Positions 44,156 to 53,650 of a stretch of DNA of 64,000 bases are shown here, piece after piece. Position 1 is the stretch's first letter. Every line of letters starts with the position of its first letter. Under the pieces are notes generated by a model. It ran no database searches. It saw only the letters and a list, made by a program, of their open reading frames with translations, and was not told the DNA's origin. Source of the stretch: Salinisphaera sp. (GTDB lineage Bacteria; Pseudomonadota; Gammaproteobacteria; Nevskiales; Salinisphaeraceae); NCBI RefSeq assembly GCF_002729955.1, contig NZ_PBYA01000051.1:1-64000 (forward strand), given 5' to 3'. The translations under genes and the position numbers were made by a program.

Positions 44156-45991
44156 TTAATAGACGTCGCGCTGATAGCGCTTTTCTTTCTGCAGGTTCTT
44201 GAGATAGTCGGCAGCGCCGTCGGCGTCGAGGCCTGCGTTTTCGCCGATCAGCTCGAGCAGCGCTTCATGCACGTCATGGGCCATGGCATTGGCATCGCCA
44301 CAGACATAGACGGTCGCGCCCCGCTCGATCCACTCGAAGACTTCCTTGCCTGCGGCACGGATCTTGTCCTGTACGTAGATCTTTTCTTCCTGGTCGCGAG
44401 AGAACGCCACATCCATGCGCGTGAGCAGGCCTTCCTTGCGCCAGCGCAGCCAGTCGGTCTGATAGTAGAAGTCGGTCAGAAAATGCTGGGCACCGAAGAA
44501 CAGCCAGTTGTCGCCGGCGGCCTCACGTTCTTCGCGTTCTTCGAGAAACGCCCGGAACGGGGCCACGCCGGTGCCCGGCCCGATCATGATGATGGGCGCG
44601 TCGTCGTTGTCGGGCAGCTTGAAGTTCTTGTTGTGGTCGATATAGATCGGCAGCTTCACATCTTCGCTGCGATCCGCGAGCTGGATCGACGCCACGCCGC
44701 TACGTGCCCGCCCAAAGGTTTCATAGCGCACCGCGGCCACGGTGAGATGAATCTCGTCCGGGTTGGCGGCATGGCTCGAGGCGATGGAATACAGCCGCGG
44801 CGGCAGCTTGCGCAGCAGGCGTACGAAATCCTGGCCGGTCATGGCTTCGATCGGATAATCCTCGACCAGATCGATCAGGAATCGACCGTGCATGTATTCG
44901 GCCAGGGCTTCGCGCTGATCTTCGGCGAGCAGCGCATCGAGCGATTCGTTCTGGGCCTGGACCGCGTACTTCTCGATCAACGGGCGCGTGAGCGTGGTGA
45001 TTTCGTACTGATGCGTGAGCGCATGCTGCAGCGTCACTTCGCCATCGATGCCCGTCACCTTCTCTTCCGGCGAGAGGTTCAGCGCGGCGATCAGTTCCTC
45101 GACCACGGCGGGATCGTTCTCGGGGATGATGCCCAGCGAATCGCCCGGCTCCCAGACAAGCCCCGAGTCTTCGGTGTCCATCTCGATGTGATGGACTTCC
45201 TTGTCCGATCCACGGCCGTTGAGCACCACGTTTTCCAGCACTTCGGCCGAGTACGGGTTCTTGCGCGAGTAGTTCGCACCTTCGGCCGCCGGCGCCGCGC
45301 CAGGCATGGCGGTCACGGTGGGGTGCGGCGTGTCGCCGCCGCCAAGTTCCTGCTTGTACTTGTCGATCGTGCTTTCGATCCAGGCTTCGGCGGCCTCGTC
45401 GAAATCCACGTCCAGATCCACGCGATCGGTCACGCGGGTGCCGCCCAGCTTTTCGAGCTGAGCATCGAAATCCTTGCCGGTCTGGCAGAAATGTTCGTAG
45501 CTGGTATCGCCAAAGGCGAGCACGGAAAACTTCAAGCCGTCGAGCTTGGGCGCCTTCTTGCCAAAGATGAAGGCATGCAGTTCTTCGGCATTGTCCGGCG
45601 GATCGCCCTCACCGTGCGTGGACACGCAGACAATGACGTTCTTCTCTTTCTTGAGATCCTTGGGCTTGTAGTCGAGCATGTCGTAGGCGGTGGCATTCAG
45701 CCCCGCCGCCTCGGCGCGCTCGCGCAGGCTCTCCGCGATGTCTTCCGCATTGCCCGTCTGCGAACCATAAAGAATAGTCAACGGCTCGCTCGCATCGCCC
45801 TGGGCGGCCGGCGCGGCAGCCTCGGCTGGCGCGGCGACTTCGCCCGTAGCGGCGCTCGCATTGATGCCGGCCAGATAACCGCTGATCCAGGTCACCTGCA
45901 TGGGCGTGAGCGTCTCGATCAACGCCGACAGCTGCTGGGCCTGTTGGGCATCGAGCGGGCTGGTGTGTTCTTGAATGGGGGAGACCTTCAT
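44156..45991 (-). CDS. cysJ: Sulfite reductase flavoprotein, alpha subunit
   Basis: A 611-residue NADPH reductase. The flavodoxin (FMN) domain, about 70-215, has [15 protein letters not shown]. The FAD domain, about 245-460, contains RLYSIASS. The NADPH domain carries [18 protein letters not shown] near 475 and [14 protein letters not shown]. The start is the ATG at 45991; TTG codons just upstream are less likely. An Ala/Glu-rich linker joins the short N-terminal segment to the flavodoxin domain. First gene of cysJ-cysI-DUF2059. Confidence 0.95.
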   Translation of the reverse strand: MKVSPIQEHTSPLDAQQAQQLSALIETLTPMQVTWISGYLAGINASAATGEVAAPAEAAAPAAQGDASEPLTILYGSQTGNAEDIAESLRERAEAAGLNATAYDMLDYKPKDLKKEKNVIVCVSTHGEGDPPDNAEELHAFIFGKKAPKLDGLKFSVLAFGDTSYEHFCQTGKDFDAQLEKLGGTRVTDRVDLDVDFDEAAEAWIESTIDKYKQELGGGDTPHPTVTAMPGAAPAAEGANYSRKNPYSAEVLENVVLNGRGSDKEVHHIEMDTEDSGLVWEPGDSLGIIPENDPAVVEELIAALNLSPEEKVTGIDGEVTLQHALTHQYEITTLTRPLIEKYAVQAQNESLDALLAEDQREALAEYMHGRFLIDLVEDYPIEAMTGQDFVRLLRKLPPRLYSIASSHAANPDEIHLTVAAVRYETFGRARSGVASIQLADRSEDVKLPIYIDHNKNFKLPDNDDAPIIMIGPGTGVAPFRAFLEEREEREAAGDNWLFFGAQHFLTDFYYQTDWLRWRKEGLLTRMDVAFSRDQEEKIYVQDKIRAAGKEVFEWIERGATVYVCGDANAMAHDVHEALLELIGENAGLDADGAADYLKNLQKEKRYQRDVY

Positions 45992-46359
45992 CAACAATCC
46001 GCAAAAGGTGGGTTCTTCAGACCGCCGGCCTGCGCCGCGCAGGTTAGCCGCCCGCGATCTATCTTAAAACGTCTGAATTTTTATTTTCTTATAACTTTTC
46101 GACATGGGCGCGCCCGCTGCAACGCTTCGAGCCGCACGCAGGGCGCCGCATTATACCCGTGTCGGGCGCTACGGTCTTAGCCGGCGTGCCTATGCGGTCG
46201 GCTCGGCCCGGTTCGCCTCCCGCGCCGCGAACCGCCGGACAACCCGGAGCAGAGCATCGAGCGTGTCCCCTGCGCACTTCGTACTGTCACGACGACTTCC
46301 GAGTCTTGTCCGCCCTGCCACCGGGCGACCGTATCCGAAAGCTCTGCTACGCTTTGCGC
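45992..46359. other. Intergenic region between cysJ and a divergent lipoprotein gene
   Basis: The left part holds an AT-rich tract at about 46060-46105 (TTTTTATTTTCTTATAAC and flanks). It is the likely cysJ promoter and a plausible site for CysB-type activation, though I cannot place hexamers. The rest, to 46359, shows no clear element. Confidence 0.4.
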
Positions 46360-46965
46360 ATGCATCGTCTTGTTCTGATCTGCGTGGCCGTCGTGCTCAG
46401 CGGCTGTGTCACCGCGCCGCCGCGTTCGCCCGGCAATGTCTGCGATATTTTCTACGAGAAGAACGGCTGGTTCGATGCGGCCGACTCGGCCTTCGATCGC
46501 TGGGGCGCGCCGATTCATGTACAGATGGCCATCATCTATCAGGAGTCCGCGTTCGTTGGCGACGCGCGTCCGCCGCGTCGGCGCCTGCTGTGGTTCATCC
46601 CCTGGACCCATATCACCTCGGCCTATGGCTACACCCAGGCGCTCGACAGCACCTGGGACTGGTACAAGACCGATACGGGCAACGGCTGGGCCAGCCGCGA
46701 CGACTTTGCCGACGCCACCGATTTCGTGGGCTGGTATGTTGCCAAGAGCAACGCCATGCTCGGCATTTCCAAGTGGGATGCCTATAGCCAGTACCTGGCC
46801 TATCACGAAGGCCAGACCGGTTTTAAGCGCGGCAGCTATCGCCGCAAACCCTGGCTCGAACGAACCGCCGGCCGGGTCAACGCCCGTGCCGACCGCTATG
46901 CCGGCCAGCTGCGGGGCTGTCGTGCCGACCTGGAAAACCCCGGCCACTGGTGGTGGCCGTTCTGA
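46360..46965 (+). CDS. SLT-like transglycosylase lipoprotein
   Basis: A 201-residue lipoprotein. The N-terminus MHRLVLICVAVVLSGC has a lipobox with Cys16. The body shows IYQESAF near residue 60, where Glu is placed like the catalytic residue of lysozyme-like transglycosylases, then SAYGYTQALDSTWDWYK, DATDFVGWY and a YHEGQTG segment. This fits the SLT_4 type of peptidoglycan lytic transglycosylases. The start ATG was chosen because it begins the signal peptide; upstream frame is non-coding. Confidence 0.78.
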   Translation: MHRLVLICVAVVLSGCVTAPPRSPGNVCDIFYEKNGWFDAADSAFDRWGAPIHVQMAIIYQESAFVGDARPPRRRLLWFIPWTHITSAYGYTQALDSTWDWYKTDTGNGWASRDDFADATDFVGWYVAKSNAMLGISKWDAYSQYLAYHEGQTGFKRGSYRRKPWLERTAGRVNARADRYAGQLRGCRADLENPGHWWWPF

Positions 46966-46995
46966 ACCGCGCCTCGCCCGATTCGTCCTGCCCTT

Positions 46996-47340
46996 ATGCC
47001 TGAAAACGAGATGAAGCAATTACACCAGCTTGCCGACCTGATGCTAGCGATCGAGCAGAGCATGCGCGCCGCCGATCTCTGGCATGCGAACGCGCCCTCA
47101 CCGGCCGCCATGGCCAGCCGTACGCCGTTCTGTGCGGATACGCTGGATTTCAGCGAGTGGCTACAGTTCGTGTTCATACCGCGCATGCGCGAGATCATCG
47201 AACACAATGGTGAACTGCCGGGCGCCAGCGCGATCGCGCCGCTGGCAGAAGAAGCGCTGGCCGAGCAGCCGGGCAAACAGGCGGTCGTTGATCGTCTGCG
47301 CGAATTCGACCGCGCGATCAGCGGCACGGACCCGGCCTGA
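46996..47340 (+). CDS. YqcC-family small protein
   Basis: A 114-residue acidic helical protein matching the YqcC/DUF446 family: ADLMLAIEQSMRAADLW, then PFCADTLDFSEWLQFVFIPRMREIIE. Its role is unknown; in other genomes it lies near truC. It starts 30 bases after the lipoprotein gene. Its TGA abuts the ctaB stop on the opposite strand with no base between, so the two transcripts must overlap at their ends. Confidence 0.8.
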   Translation: MPENEMKQLHQLADLMLAIEQSMRAADLWHANAPSPAAMASRTPFCADTLDFSEWLQFVFIPRMREIIEHNGELPGASAIAPLAEEALAEQPGKQAVVDRLREFDRAISGTDPA

Positions 47341-48261
47341 TCAGACCCCGAAGATCGCCGGCACGTAGTGGTCGACGAGCAGCGCGCTGAACAGCGCCAT
47401 AAGGTAAAGAATCGAGTAGCCGAAGGTCCGCATGGCCAACCCGGGCTTCGGCGCATACTTGAGCCGAATCGCGTAGACCAAGAACCAGCCCGATAGCCCG
47501 ATCGCGCTGACCAGGTACAGCGGCCCGCTCATGCCGGTCACGAACGGCAGCAGCGAGACGATGAACAGCAGCACGGTATAGAGCAGTACCTGGGTGCGGG
47601 TGTACTCGAGGCCGTGGGTCACCGGCAGCATCGGAATATCCACTTCCGCATATTCGCGGTGGCGTTCGATCGCCAGCGCCCAGAAATGTGGCGGGGTCCA
47701 GATGAAGATGATCAGAAACAGGATCAGCGCGTGCGCGTCGACGCTCCCCGTAACCGCCACCCAGCCCAGTAGCGGCGGCGCCGCGCCGGCCGCCCCGCCG
47801 ATCACGATGTTCTGGGGCGTGGCGCGCTTGAGATAGACCGTATAGATACCGGCATAGCCGACCAGCGTGATCAGCGTCAGCCAGGCGGTGAGCGGATTGA
47901 CCAGCCAGAGCAGGATCGCCATGCCCAGCAGGCCGATCGCGGCCGCGAATCTTGCCGACTGGGCCATATCCAGATGGCCGGTCACCAGCGGGCGCTTGCG
48001 CGTGCGCGCCATGCGCTGATCGGCCTTGCGGTCGAGCATCTGGTTGACGGCGGCCGCCGAAGCGGCCATCAGGCCGATGCCGAGCGTACCGAACAGCAGC
48101 GCATCAATCGGCACCATGCCCGGCGTGGCCAGGAACATGCCGACCATGGCAGTGAACACGATCAGCAGCACCACGCGCGGTTTGCACAGCTCGTAGTAAT
48201 CCGACAGACGCTGGGACAGCGTCGCACGGTCGAACGTTGTTGAGCTGGAGGAGCTAGACAT
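47341..48261 (-). CDS. ctaB: Protoheme IX farnesyltransferase (heme O synthase)
   Basis: A 306-residue polytopic UbiA-type prenyltransferase that adds farnesyl to heme b. [20 protein letters not shown] (near 75) is the Asp-rich motif, and [26 protein letters not shown] the second conserved loop. Its start overlaps the ctaA stop by 8 bases. Last gene of the surf1-ctaA-ctaB run; supplies heme O to CtaA and thus heme a to the oxidase. Confidence 0.95.
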   Translation of the reverse strand: MSSSSSSTTFDRATLSQRLSDYYELCKPRVVLLIVFTAMVGMFLATPGMVPIDALLFGTLGIGLMAASAAAVNQMLDRKADQRMARTRKRPLVTGHLDMAQSARFAAAIGLLGMAILLWLVNPLTAWLTLITLVGYAGIYTVYLKRATPQNIVIGGAAGAAPPLLGWVAVTGSVDAHALILFLIIFIWTPPHFWALAIERHREYAEVDIPMLPVTHGLEYTRTQVLLYTVLLFIVSLLPFVTGMSGPLYLVSAIGLSGWFLVYAIRLKYAPKPGLAMRTFGYSILYLMALFSALLVDHYVPAIFGV

Positions 48262-49258
48262 GATCGCGCGCTTTCCAGACTGCGTGGTTGATGGCCATAA
48301 GCGTCAATAATAACAGGGCAGCGCCGCCGTTGTGGGCGACGGCGACCGGCAGCGGCAGGTGGAAGACCACCACCGAAATGCCGATCGTCACCTGCAGCGC
48401 CAGCGCCGCGACCAGGGTCAGCGCCATGGCCCGCCAGCGCCGGTCGACCCGGCCCTGGCGCCAGAGCAGCACTGCGAGCCCCAGCATGACCCCGGTAATC
48501 GCCACCGCCCCGAGTCGATGCGCCCAGTGAATGGTCGCACGAGGCACGCTGTCGAGGATGCCGTATTCATAGTTGATGCCCAGCCCATGCCAGAGGGTGA
48601 AGGCCGTGGACCAGTCCGTAGGCGGCCACCAGTAGGTCTGACAGGTGGGAAAATCCGGGCAGGCCATGGCCGCATAGTTGGTCGAGGTCCAGGCGCCAAG
48701 AAAAATCTGGCCGACCAGCAGCGCGAGCGCCGTGCCCGCGGCAACACGCAGGCCTCGGCGCATGGCCAGAGCATAGCCCTGGAACAGCGCCCCCTCACGA
48801 AACAGACACCAGCCCAGCAGCGCGAACGTGGCCATGCCACCAAGCAGGTGGGCGGTCACGATCAACGGTTTGAGCAGCAGGGTCACCGTCCACATGCCGA
48901 GCAGCGCCTGAAATATCACCAGCGCGAGAATCACCCAAGGCAGTCGTCGCTGCTGATGCGGGTTGCTGCTGCGTTTGAGGGTGAGCAGCGCCATCGCCAG
49001 TATCAGCAGGCCCAGGGCGCCGGCCGCATAGCGATGAATCATCTCCTTCCAGGCCTTGGGCGCTTCCACGGGGCGATGGGCAAAGCGCTCGTTGGCGCGC
49101 GCCACATCGGCCTCTGCCGTGGGCACATCGAGATGGCCGTAGCAGCCGGGCCAGTCCGGGCAGCCCAGCCCGGCATCCGACAGGCGCACAAACGCGCCGA
49201 GGGTGATCACAACGAAGGTCAGACAGACCACGATCAGATTGAGACGAAAACGGGTCAT
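48254..49258 (-). CDS. ctaA: Heme A synthase (CtaA/COX15)
   Basis: A 334-residue eight-helix membrane enzyme that oxidises the methyl of heme O to formyl, making heme A. Ligand histidines lie in [25 protein letters not shown] and VAHNGGAA. Two cysteine pairs (GCPDWPGC near 32 and ACPDFPTC near 200) match the disulfide type of CtaA. Follows the SCO-like gene by 14 bases. Confidence 0.94.
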   Translation of the reverse strand: MTRFRLNLIVVCLTFVVITLGAFVRLSDAGLGCPDWPGCYGHLDVPTAEADVARANERFAHRPVEAPKAWKEMIHRYAAGALGLLILAMALLTLKRSSNPHQQRRLPWVILALVIFQALLGMWTVTLLLKPLIVTAHLLGGMATFALLGWCLFREGALFQGYALAMRRGLRVAAGTALALLVGQIFLGAWTSTNYAAMACPDFPTCQTYWWPPTDWSTAFTLWHGLGINYEYGILDSVPRATIHWAHRLGAVAITGVMLGLAVLLWRQGRVDRRWRAMALTLVAALALQVTIGISVVVFHLPLPVAVAHNGGAALLLLTLMAINHAVWKARDHV

Positions 49259-49272
49259 GGCAGATTCCCGGC

Positions 49273-49845
49273 CTAACCGATATGGGAGAGCTTGAGCAGG
49301 TGCTTGACGTCCTTGAACAGCGCCGAGCCGTCACCGCCGGGCGGATAGTAAAGCATCCAGTTGCCCAGCGGATCGATCAGATACACCGTGCCCGGGGTCG
49401 CCGCGTCCTGGCTTTCGAACATGGCGCTGAATTCGTCCAGCGGCGCGCGATACAGACTCAGGTCGGGCTGTTCCGGCATATCCGGCAGCGTGGAGGCATC
49501 GGTAAGCAGAATGCGCTGCACGCGGGTCGCGCGCCGATGCAGCAGCGCACGAATCTGGCGCGTTTCCTTCAGCGATTCGATGCATGCGGCTTCGCAGCCG
49601 CCCGGCGCGACCTGCAGAATCGTCCATTTCTGTTCGAACAGCGCGCCGCCCGGCTGCGTGTTGCCGGCCGCATCAGTCAGGGTGACGTCGGGCACCCGCA
49701 TGGCCGGGTCGATCAAGGTTCCACCGTTGGTGCCCGCCCCGCCGTACGACAGGCCGTAGTAGAGCAGATAGGCCAGCGCGAGCGGACCCACGAAAACCAT
49801 CATCACGCCGATAAGCTTGAGACGGGCGCGTGTCTGTGTCGTCAT
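49273..49845 (-). CDS. Membrane-anchored SCO-like thioredoxin-fold protein, CxxxC
   Basis: A 190-residue protein with one N-terminal TM helix (LIGVMMVFVGPLALAYLLYYGLSYG) and a periplasmic domain. VAPGGCEAACIESLKETRQI holds a C-x3-C motif like the copper site of SCO proteins. The later PGTVYLIDPLGNWMLYYPPG is typical of SCO/thioredoxin folds. The distal His of true SCO1 is not clearly present; the only late His residues are in KHLLKLSHIG. Starting with an ATGA overlap on surf1, it sits in the assembly block. I infer a role in copper delivery or thiol redox of the oxidase. Confidence 0.72.
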   Translation of the reverse strand: MTTQTRARLKLIGVMMVFVGPLALAYLLYYGLSYGGAGTNGGTLIDPAMRVPDVTLTDAAGNTQPGGALFEQKWTILQVAPGGCEAACIESLKETRQIRALLHRRATRVQRILLTDASTLPDMPEQPDLSLYRAPLDEFSAMFESQDAATPGTVYLIDPLGNWMLYYPPGGDGSALFKDVKHLLKLSHIG

Positions 49846-50582
49846 CGAATACGCCTTGTGTTGAGAACCACGAAGATCACGGCCACCGCCAGCGCCATGG
49901 CGAACCATTGCAGCGCATAGCCGAAATGGCGAACCGGTGGCATCTGCTCGAACTGGTTCTGCCAGTTGCGGGCAAACCCGCGCGGGTCGGCCTCATCCAG
50001 CAGCAACAGCCCGTTGGCCACATCGCCGTCGTACTGGCAGCGCAGCTGTTCGACGTCGGGATAGTTGAGGACCCGCGGCCAACCCTCGAGCTGACACACG
50101 CCGTCACCGCCGAGCCGCATGCCCGGGCGTGGCAGGTCGCGCCAAACGCCCACCATCGTGACCTCACCGGTGGGCGCCGCGGGATCGGGGGGTTGGCTTC
50201 GCCCGCCCGGGCCCAGCGGCACCCAGCCCCGATCGACCATGACCCGACCGCCGTCTTCAAGCACCAGCGGCGTCCAGACGTGGTAGCCGATACGCTCGTT
50301 GCGCACCTGATTATCGAACAGCACCTGCCGATCCGCATCCAAACGCCCGGTCACGGTGTATCGCAGGCCATATGCCGGTGTTGACCCGCCCTCGGCACGC
50401 CGTGCGGCCATGAAATCATGCGCGGGGTTTTTGCCCGCGGCCTGGCGCTGCGCTAGCATCGCCTGCTTGCTCTCGCCGCGCTGGATCTGCCACAGGCCGA
50501 GGCTGGACAGTGCCGTCACGCCGACGATTACGATCACCCAACCCCACAAAGGGGGCGCAAACCGATAGCGCCCTAACCGCAT
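49842..50582 (-). CDS. SURF1 family oxidase assembly protein
   Basis: A 246-residue assembly factor with a TM helix at each end (GWVIVIVGVTALSSLGLWQIQR and ALQWFAMALAVAVIFVVLN). WQIQRGESK, VDRGWVPLG and FGYALQWFAMA are family motifs. SURF1 handles heme a insertion into subunit I. Its ATG is back to back with the ATG of the divergent DUF2909 gene, with no base between, and no Shine-Dalgarno is visible, so translation may be leaderless or the gene read from the cox operon. Confidence 0.9.
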   Translation of the reverse strand: MRLGRYRFAPPLWGWVIVIVGVTALSSLGLWQIQRGESKQAMLAQRQAAGKNPAHDFMAARRAEGGSTPAYGLRYTVTGRLDADRQVLFDNQVRNERIGYHVWTPLVLEDGGRVMVDRGWVPLGPGGRSQPPDPAAPTGEVTMVGVWRDLPRPGMRLGGDGVCQLEGWPRVLNYPDVEQLRCQYDGDVANGLLLLDEADPRGFARNWQNQFEQMPPVRHFGYALQWFAMALAVAVIFVVLNTRRIR

Positions 50583-50789
50583 ATGGTCAAGATTTTCATC
50601 GTTGTGTTCCTGTTCGCCATCATCGCGGCCCTGGCCTCGGGGCTGGTGTTTCTCGTACGCGACAGCGGCGACACCAGACGCACGGTCAAGGCACTGACCT
50701 GGCGGATCAGCCTGTCCCTGGCGCTTATCGCGCTACTGGTGCTCGGCTACCTGACCGGCATCGTACAGCCGCACAATCTAGGCCAGTAA
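50583..50789 (+). CDS. DUF2909 twin transmembrane protein
   Basis: A 68-residue protein with two TM helices (IFIVVFLFAIIAALASGLVFLV and ISLSLALIALLVLGYLTGIV) joined by a charged loop RDSGDTRRTVKALTW. This is the small DUF2909 family found in cytochrome oxidase loci; role unknown. It is the only gene of the cluster on the plus strand. Its start codon touches that of surf1, and it converges on ctaE. Confidence 0.8.
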   Translation: MVKIFIVVFLFAIIAALASGLVFLVRDSGDTRRTVKALTWRISLSLALIALLVLGYLTGIVQPHNLGQ

Positions 50790-50810
50790 CCACGGCCCGC
50801 TGAACGACGA

Positions 50811-50859
50811 CGGGCGGCCCGCAGGCCGCCCGCAATGGTTAGAGCTGCCTTTCGGCAGC
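50811..50859. terminator. Two hairpins between DUF2909 and ctaE
   Basis: CGGGCGGCC-CGCA-GGCCGCCCG (50811-50832) and GCTGCC-TTTC-GGCAGC (50844-50859) lie in the gap of two convergent genes. They lack T-tracts but would fold stably and may end or attenuate both transcripts, including readthrough from ctaE into surf1. Confidence 0.55.
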
Positions 50860-50884
50860 CTGACCGTACCCCGTCGCTAATCCT

Positions 50885-51763
50885 TCAGAGGATATAGACG
50901 AAGATAAACAGGCCCAGCCAGACCACGTCGACAAAGTGCCAGTACCAGGCGACGGCTTCGAAGCCGAAATGATCGTGGGAACTGAAGTGGCCCTTCAGGC
51001 AACGCAGCAGAATGACGATGAGCATGATCGTGCCCAGCGTCACGTGCATGCCGTGAAAGCCGGTCAGCAGGAAGAACGTCGAGCCGTAGATACCCGAACC
51101 CAGGGTCAGGCCGAGATGCTGATAGGCCTCGATATATTCGACCGCCTGCCAATACAGGAAGAACGCGCCCAGTGCGGCCGTGGCGGCAAGGCCCAGGCAC
51201 AGCTTCCAGCGATTGTCCTCTTTCAGCCCCCAGTGCGCCCAGGTGATGGTCACCGACGAGGTCAGCAGGAGCAGCGTATTGATCAGCGGCAGATGCCAAG
51301 CGTTGACGGTTTCGAACTCGCCGCCGATATTGCCCGGGCCGTTGGTGGGCCAGGCGCCTTCGAACTGGGGCCACAGGTAGACGTTGGTGAAGAACTTCTC
51401 GCCCTCGCCGTTCAGCCAGGGCAGCGCGATCATGCGGGTATAGAACAGCGCGCCGAAGAATGCGGCGAAGAACATCACTTCCGAGAAGATGAACCACATC
51501 ATCGCGTAGCGATAGGTGCGGTCTTCCTGTACGCCGTAGGCGCCGGTGCGGTTCTCGTGCACCACGTCACGGAACCAGATGAACACCATGACGAGCACCA
51601 TGGCCAGGCCGATGGCAGCGATATACGGCGCCACCCCGGTATGGCCATTCAGCCAGAAGCCGGCGGCGCCCAGCATGAGAAACAGTGCGACCGTGAGCAT
51701 GAACGGCCACGGCGACGGTTCCGGTACGTAATACTTGTGGTGTTCGCTGGTATGCGTGGCCAT
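50885..51763 (-). CDS. ctaE: Cytochrome c oxidase subunit III
   Basis: A 292-residue seven-helix subunit III of the aa3-type oxidase. MWFIFSEVMFFAAFFGALFY near 90 carries the conserved Glu, and FFLLTGFHGMHVTLGT plus the C-terminal WYWHFVDVVWLGLFIFVYI are diagnostic. AAGGA precedes the ATG. The spacer to the next upstream ORF is about 100 bases and holds no ctaG. Confidence 0.96.
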   Translation of the reverse strand: MATHTSEHHKYYVPEPSPWPFMLTVALFLMLGAAGFWLNGHTGVAPYIAAIGLAMVLVMVFIWFRDVVHENRTGAYGVQEDRTYRYAMMWFIFSEVMFFAAFFGALFYTRMIALPWLNGEGEKFFTNVYLWPQFEGAWPTNGPGNIGGEFETVNAWHLPLINTLLLLTSSVTITWAHWGLKEDNRWKLCLGLAATAALGAFFLYWQAVEYIEAYQHLGLTLGSGIYGSTFFLLTGFHGMHVTLGTIMLIVILLRCLKGHFSSHDHFGFEAVAWYWHFVDVVWLGLFIFVYIL

Positions 51764-51867
51764 AACGATCGGTCCTTGCTTCTATTCTTGCTGCCTTGCA
51801 CCCGCTCTACGGGCTCGGCCGTTGCAGGGCACGCCGCAGCGCGCCCCTCTCCCCTGACTACTTTCGG

Positions 51868-51966
51868 CTAGCGGGCCGCCATCTCGAAGAAGAAGGCGAC
51901 ATACACGCCGACCGCGATGCCCGCGAGGGCGATCGCGAGCAGCGCGTTCTTGCGCTTGGGCGACAT
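51868..51966 (-). CDS. 32-residue single-helix membrane protein between ctaD and ctaE
   Basis: A short ORF from ATG (complement 51964-51966) to TAG (complement 51868-51870). It starts MSPKRKN, continues with one hydrophobic helix of about 20 residues (ALLAIALAGIAVGVYVAFFF) and ends EMAAR. The basic head, single helix and location 18 bases after the ctaD stop resemble the tiny assembly proteins found beside ctaG in other proteobacteria. The Shine-Dalgarno is weak. Proposed as a real gene; a role in subunit I assembly is inference. Confidence 0.65.
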   Translation of the reverse strand: MSPKRKNALLAIALAGIAVGVYVAFFFEMAAR

Positions 51967-51984
51967 GTCGAGCAGCCCGCCCGC

Positions 51985-53616
51985 TTACGCCAGCTCGCGC
52001 GGGTCGATCTTCGGCGGCTGCTCGAAGGTGTGGTACGGCGCCGGCGAGGCCACCGTCCACTCGAGCCCGCGCGCGCCTTCCCAGACGCGACCCGTGGCCT
52101 TCTTACCCGAGCCGCGCATGCACATGATCATGTTGTAGATGAACACGAACTGCCCGAGGAAGAACATCAGCGCACCGATCGACGAAATCACGTTGAAATC
52201 GGTGAACTGGGTGGCGTAGTCGGGAATACGACGCGGCGTGCCGGCCAGACCCAGGAAGTGCTGCGGGAAGAAAAGCACGTTGATCCAGATCGCGCTCCAC
52301 CAGAAGTGGAACTGACCGAGCTTTTCGTTGTACATCACGCCGGTCCACTTCGGAATCCAGTAGTAGATCGCAGCGATGATGGAGAAGATCGCGCCCGGCA
52401 CCAGCACGTAGTGGAAATGGGCCACCACGAAGTAGGAGTCGTGGTACTGGAAGTCCACGGGGGTGAGCGCGAGCATCAGCCCGGAAAAGCCGCCGATGGT
52501 GAACAGCACCACGAAGCCCAGCGCGAACAGCATCGGCGTTTCGAAGGTCATCGAGCCGCGCCACATGGTGGCAACCCAGTTGAACACCTTCACGCCCGTG
52601 GGCACGGCGATGAGCATGGTCGCGAACATGAAGAACAGTTCGGCCGAGACCGGCATGCCCACGGTGAACATGTGATGCGCCCAGACGATGAACGACAGAA
52701 AGGCGATCGAGGCCACGGCGTACACCATCGAGTCATGCCCGAACAGCGGCTTGCGCGCAAAGGCCGGGATGATCGTGGAGACAATGCCGAAGGCCGGCAG
52801 AATCATGATGTAGACCTCGGGGTGACCGAAGAACCAGAAGATATGCTGGAACAGCACCGGGTCACCGCCGCCGGCCGCGTCGAAGAAGGTGGTACCGAAG
52901 AAGTGGTCGGTCAGGATCATGGTGACCGCACCCGCCAGCACCGGCATCACCGCGATCAGCAGGTAGGCAGTGATCAGCCAGGTCCACACGAACAGCGGCA
53001 TCTTGAGCAGCGGCATGTCCGGCGCACGCATGTTCAGGATGGTGACCACGATGTTGATGGCACCGGTGATGGACGAAATACCGGCCAGATGGATGGCGAA
53101 TACCATCAGCGGCAAGGCATTACCGGTCTGCATGACCAGCGGCGGGTACATGGTCCAGCCCGAGGCCGGCGCACCGCCGGAGACGAACAACGTACCCAGG
53201 AGCATGGTGAACGCGAACGGCAGAATCCAGAACCCCCAGTTGTTCACGCGTGGCAGCGCCAGATCGGAGCAGCCGATCATCATCGGCACCATCCAGTTGG
53301 CCAGGCCCACGAAGGCGGGCATGACGCCACCAAAGATCATCACCAGCGCATGCAGGGTGATCATCTCGTTATAGAAACCGGGGTCGACGAACTGGATGCC
53401 CGGCGCGAACAACTCGGCACGGATCACCAGCGACATCAGGCCGCCGATAAACAGCATGGTGAACGAAAAGATCAGGTACAGCGTACCCAGATCCTTGTGG
53501 TTGGTCGTACCGATCCAACGCTTCATCCACGGCCACACGCCGTCGGCCAGAGTGACCGGGCCGTGGTGGTGATCGTGATGATCGTGGTGGGTATCAGTCG
53601 GATTGACAGTGCTCAT
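51985..53616 (-). CDS. ctaD: Cytochrome c oxidase subunit I
   Basis: A 543-residue heme-copper oxidase subunit I, aa3 type. The CuB and cross-link motif FGHPEVYIMILPAFGI (near 265), WAHHMFTVG, and the heme ligands in VVAHFHYVL are all present. Four-electron reduction of O2 drives proton pumping. The N-terminus has an unusual His cluster (THHDHHDHHHG, residues 9-19), which might bind metal. AGGAG lies before the ATG. It follows coxB by 34 bases. Confidence 0.97.
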   Translation of the reverse strand: MSTVNPTDTHHDHHDHHHGPVTLADGVWPWMKRWIGTTNHKDLGTLYLIFSFTMLFIGGLMSLVIRAELFAPGIQFVDPGFYNEMITLHALVMIFGGVMPAFVGLANWMVPMMIGCSDLALPRVNNWGFWILPFAFTMLLGTLFVSGGAPASGWTMYPPLVMQTGNALPLMVFAIHLAGISSITGAINIVVTILNMRAPDMPLLKMPLFVWTWLITAYLLIAVMPVLAGAVTMILTDHFFGTTFFDAAGGGDPVLFQHIFWFFGHPEVYIMILPAFGIVSTIIPAFARKPLFGHDSMVYAVASIAFLSFIVWAHHMFTVGMPVSAELFFMFATMLIAVPTGVKVFNWVATMWRGSMTFETPMLFALGFVVLFTIGGFSGLMLALTPVDFQYHDSYFVVAHFHYVLVPGAIFSIIAAIYYWIPKWTGVMYNEKLGQFHFWWSAIWINVLFFPQHFLGLAGTPRRIPDYATQFTDFNVISSIGALMFFLGQFVFIYNMIMCMRGSGKKATGRVWEGARGLEWTVASPAPYHTFEQPPKIDPRELA

Positions 53617-53629
53617 CGCAAACTCCTGA

Positions 53630-53646
53630 ACCGCCGTGCGGGCGGT
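53630..53646 (-). other. Hairpin between ctaC and ctaD
   Basis: ACCGCC and GGCGGT pair around a 5-base loop in the short spacer between subunits II and I. It ends 13 bases before the ctaD start codon, next to the AGGAG site, and may tune the subunit ratio or mRNA decay. Confidence 0.35.
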
Positions 53647-53650
53647 CTAC

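Noticed and set aside
44267-46180. Long plus-strand frame opposite cysJ (637 codons)
   Set aside because: Antisense to a complete cysJ with all domains; no family features.
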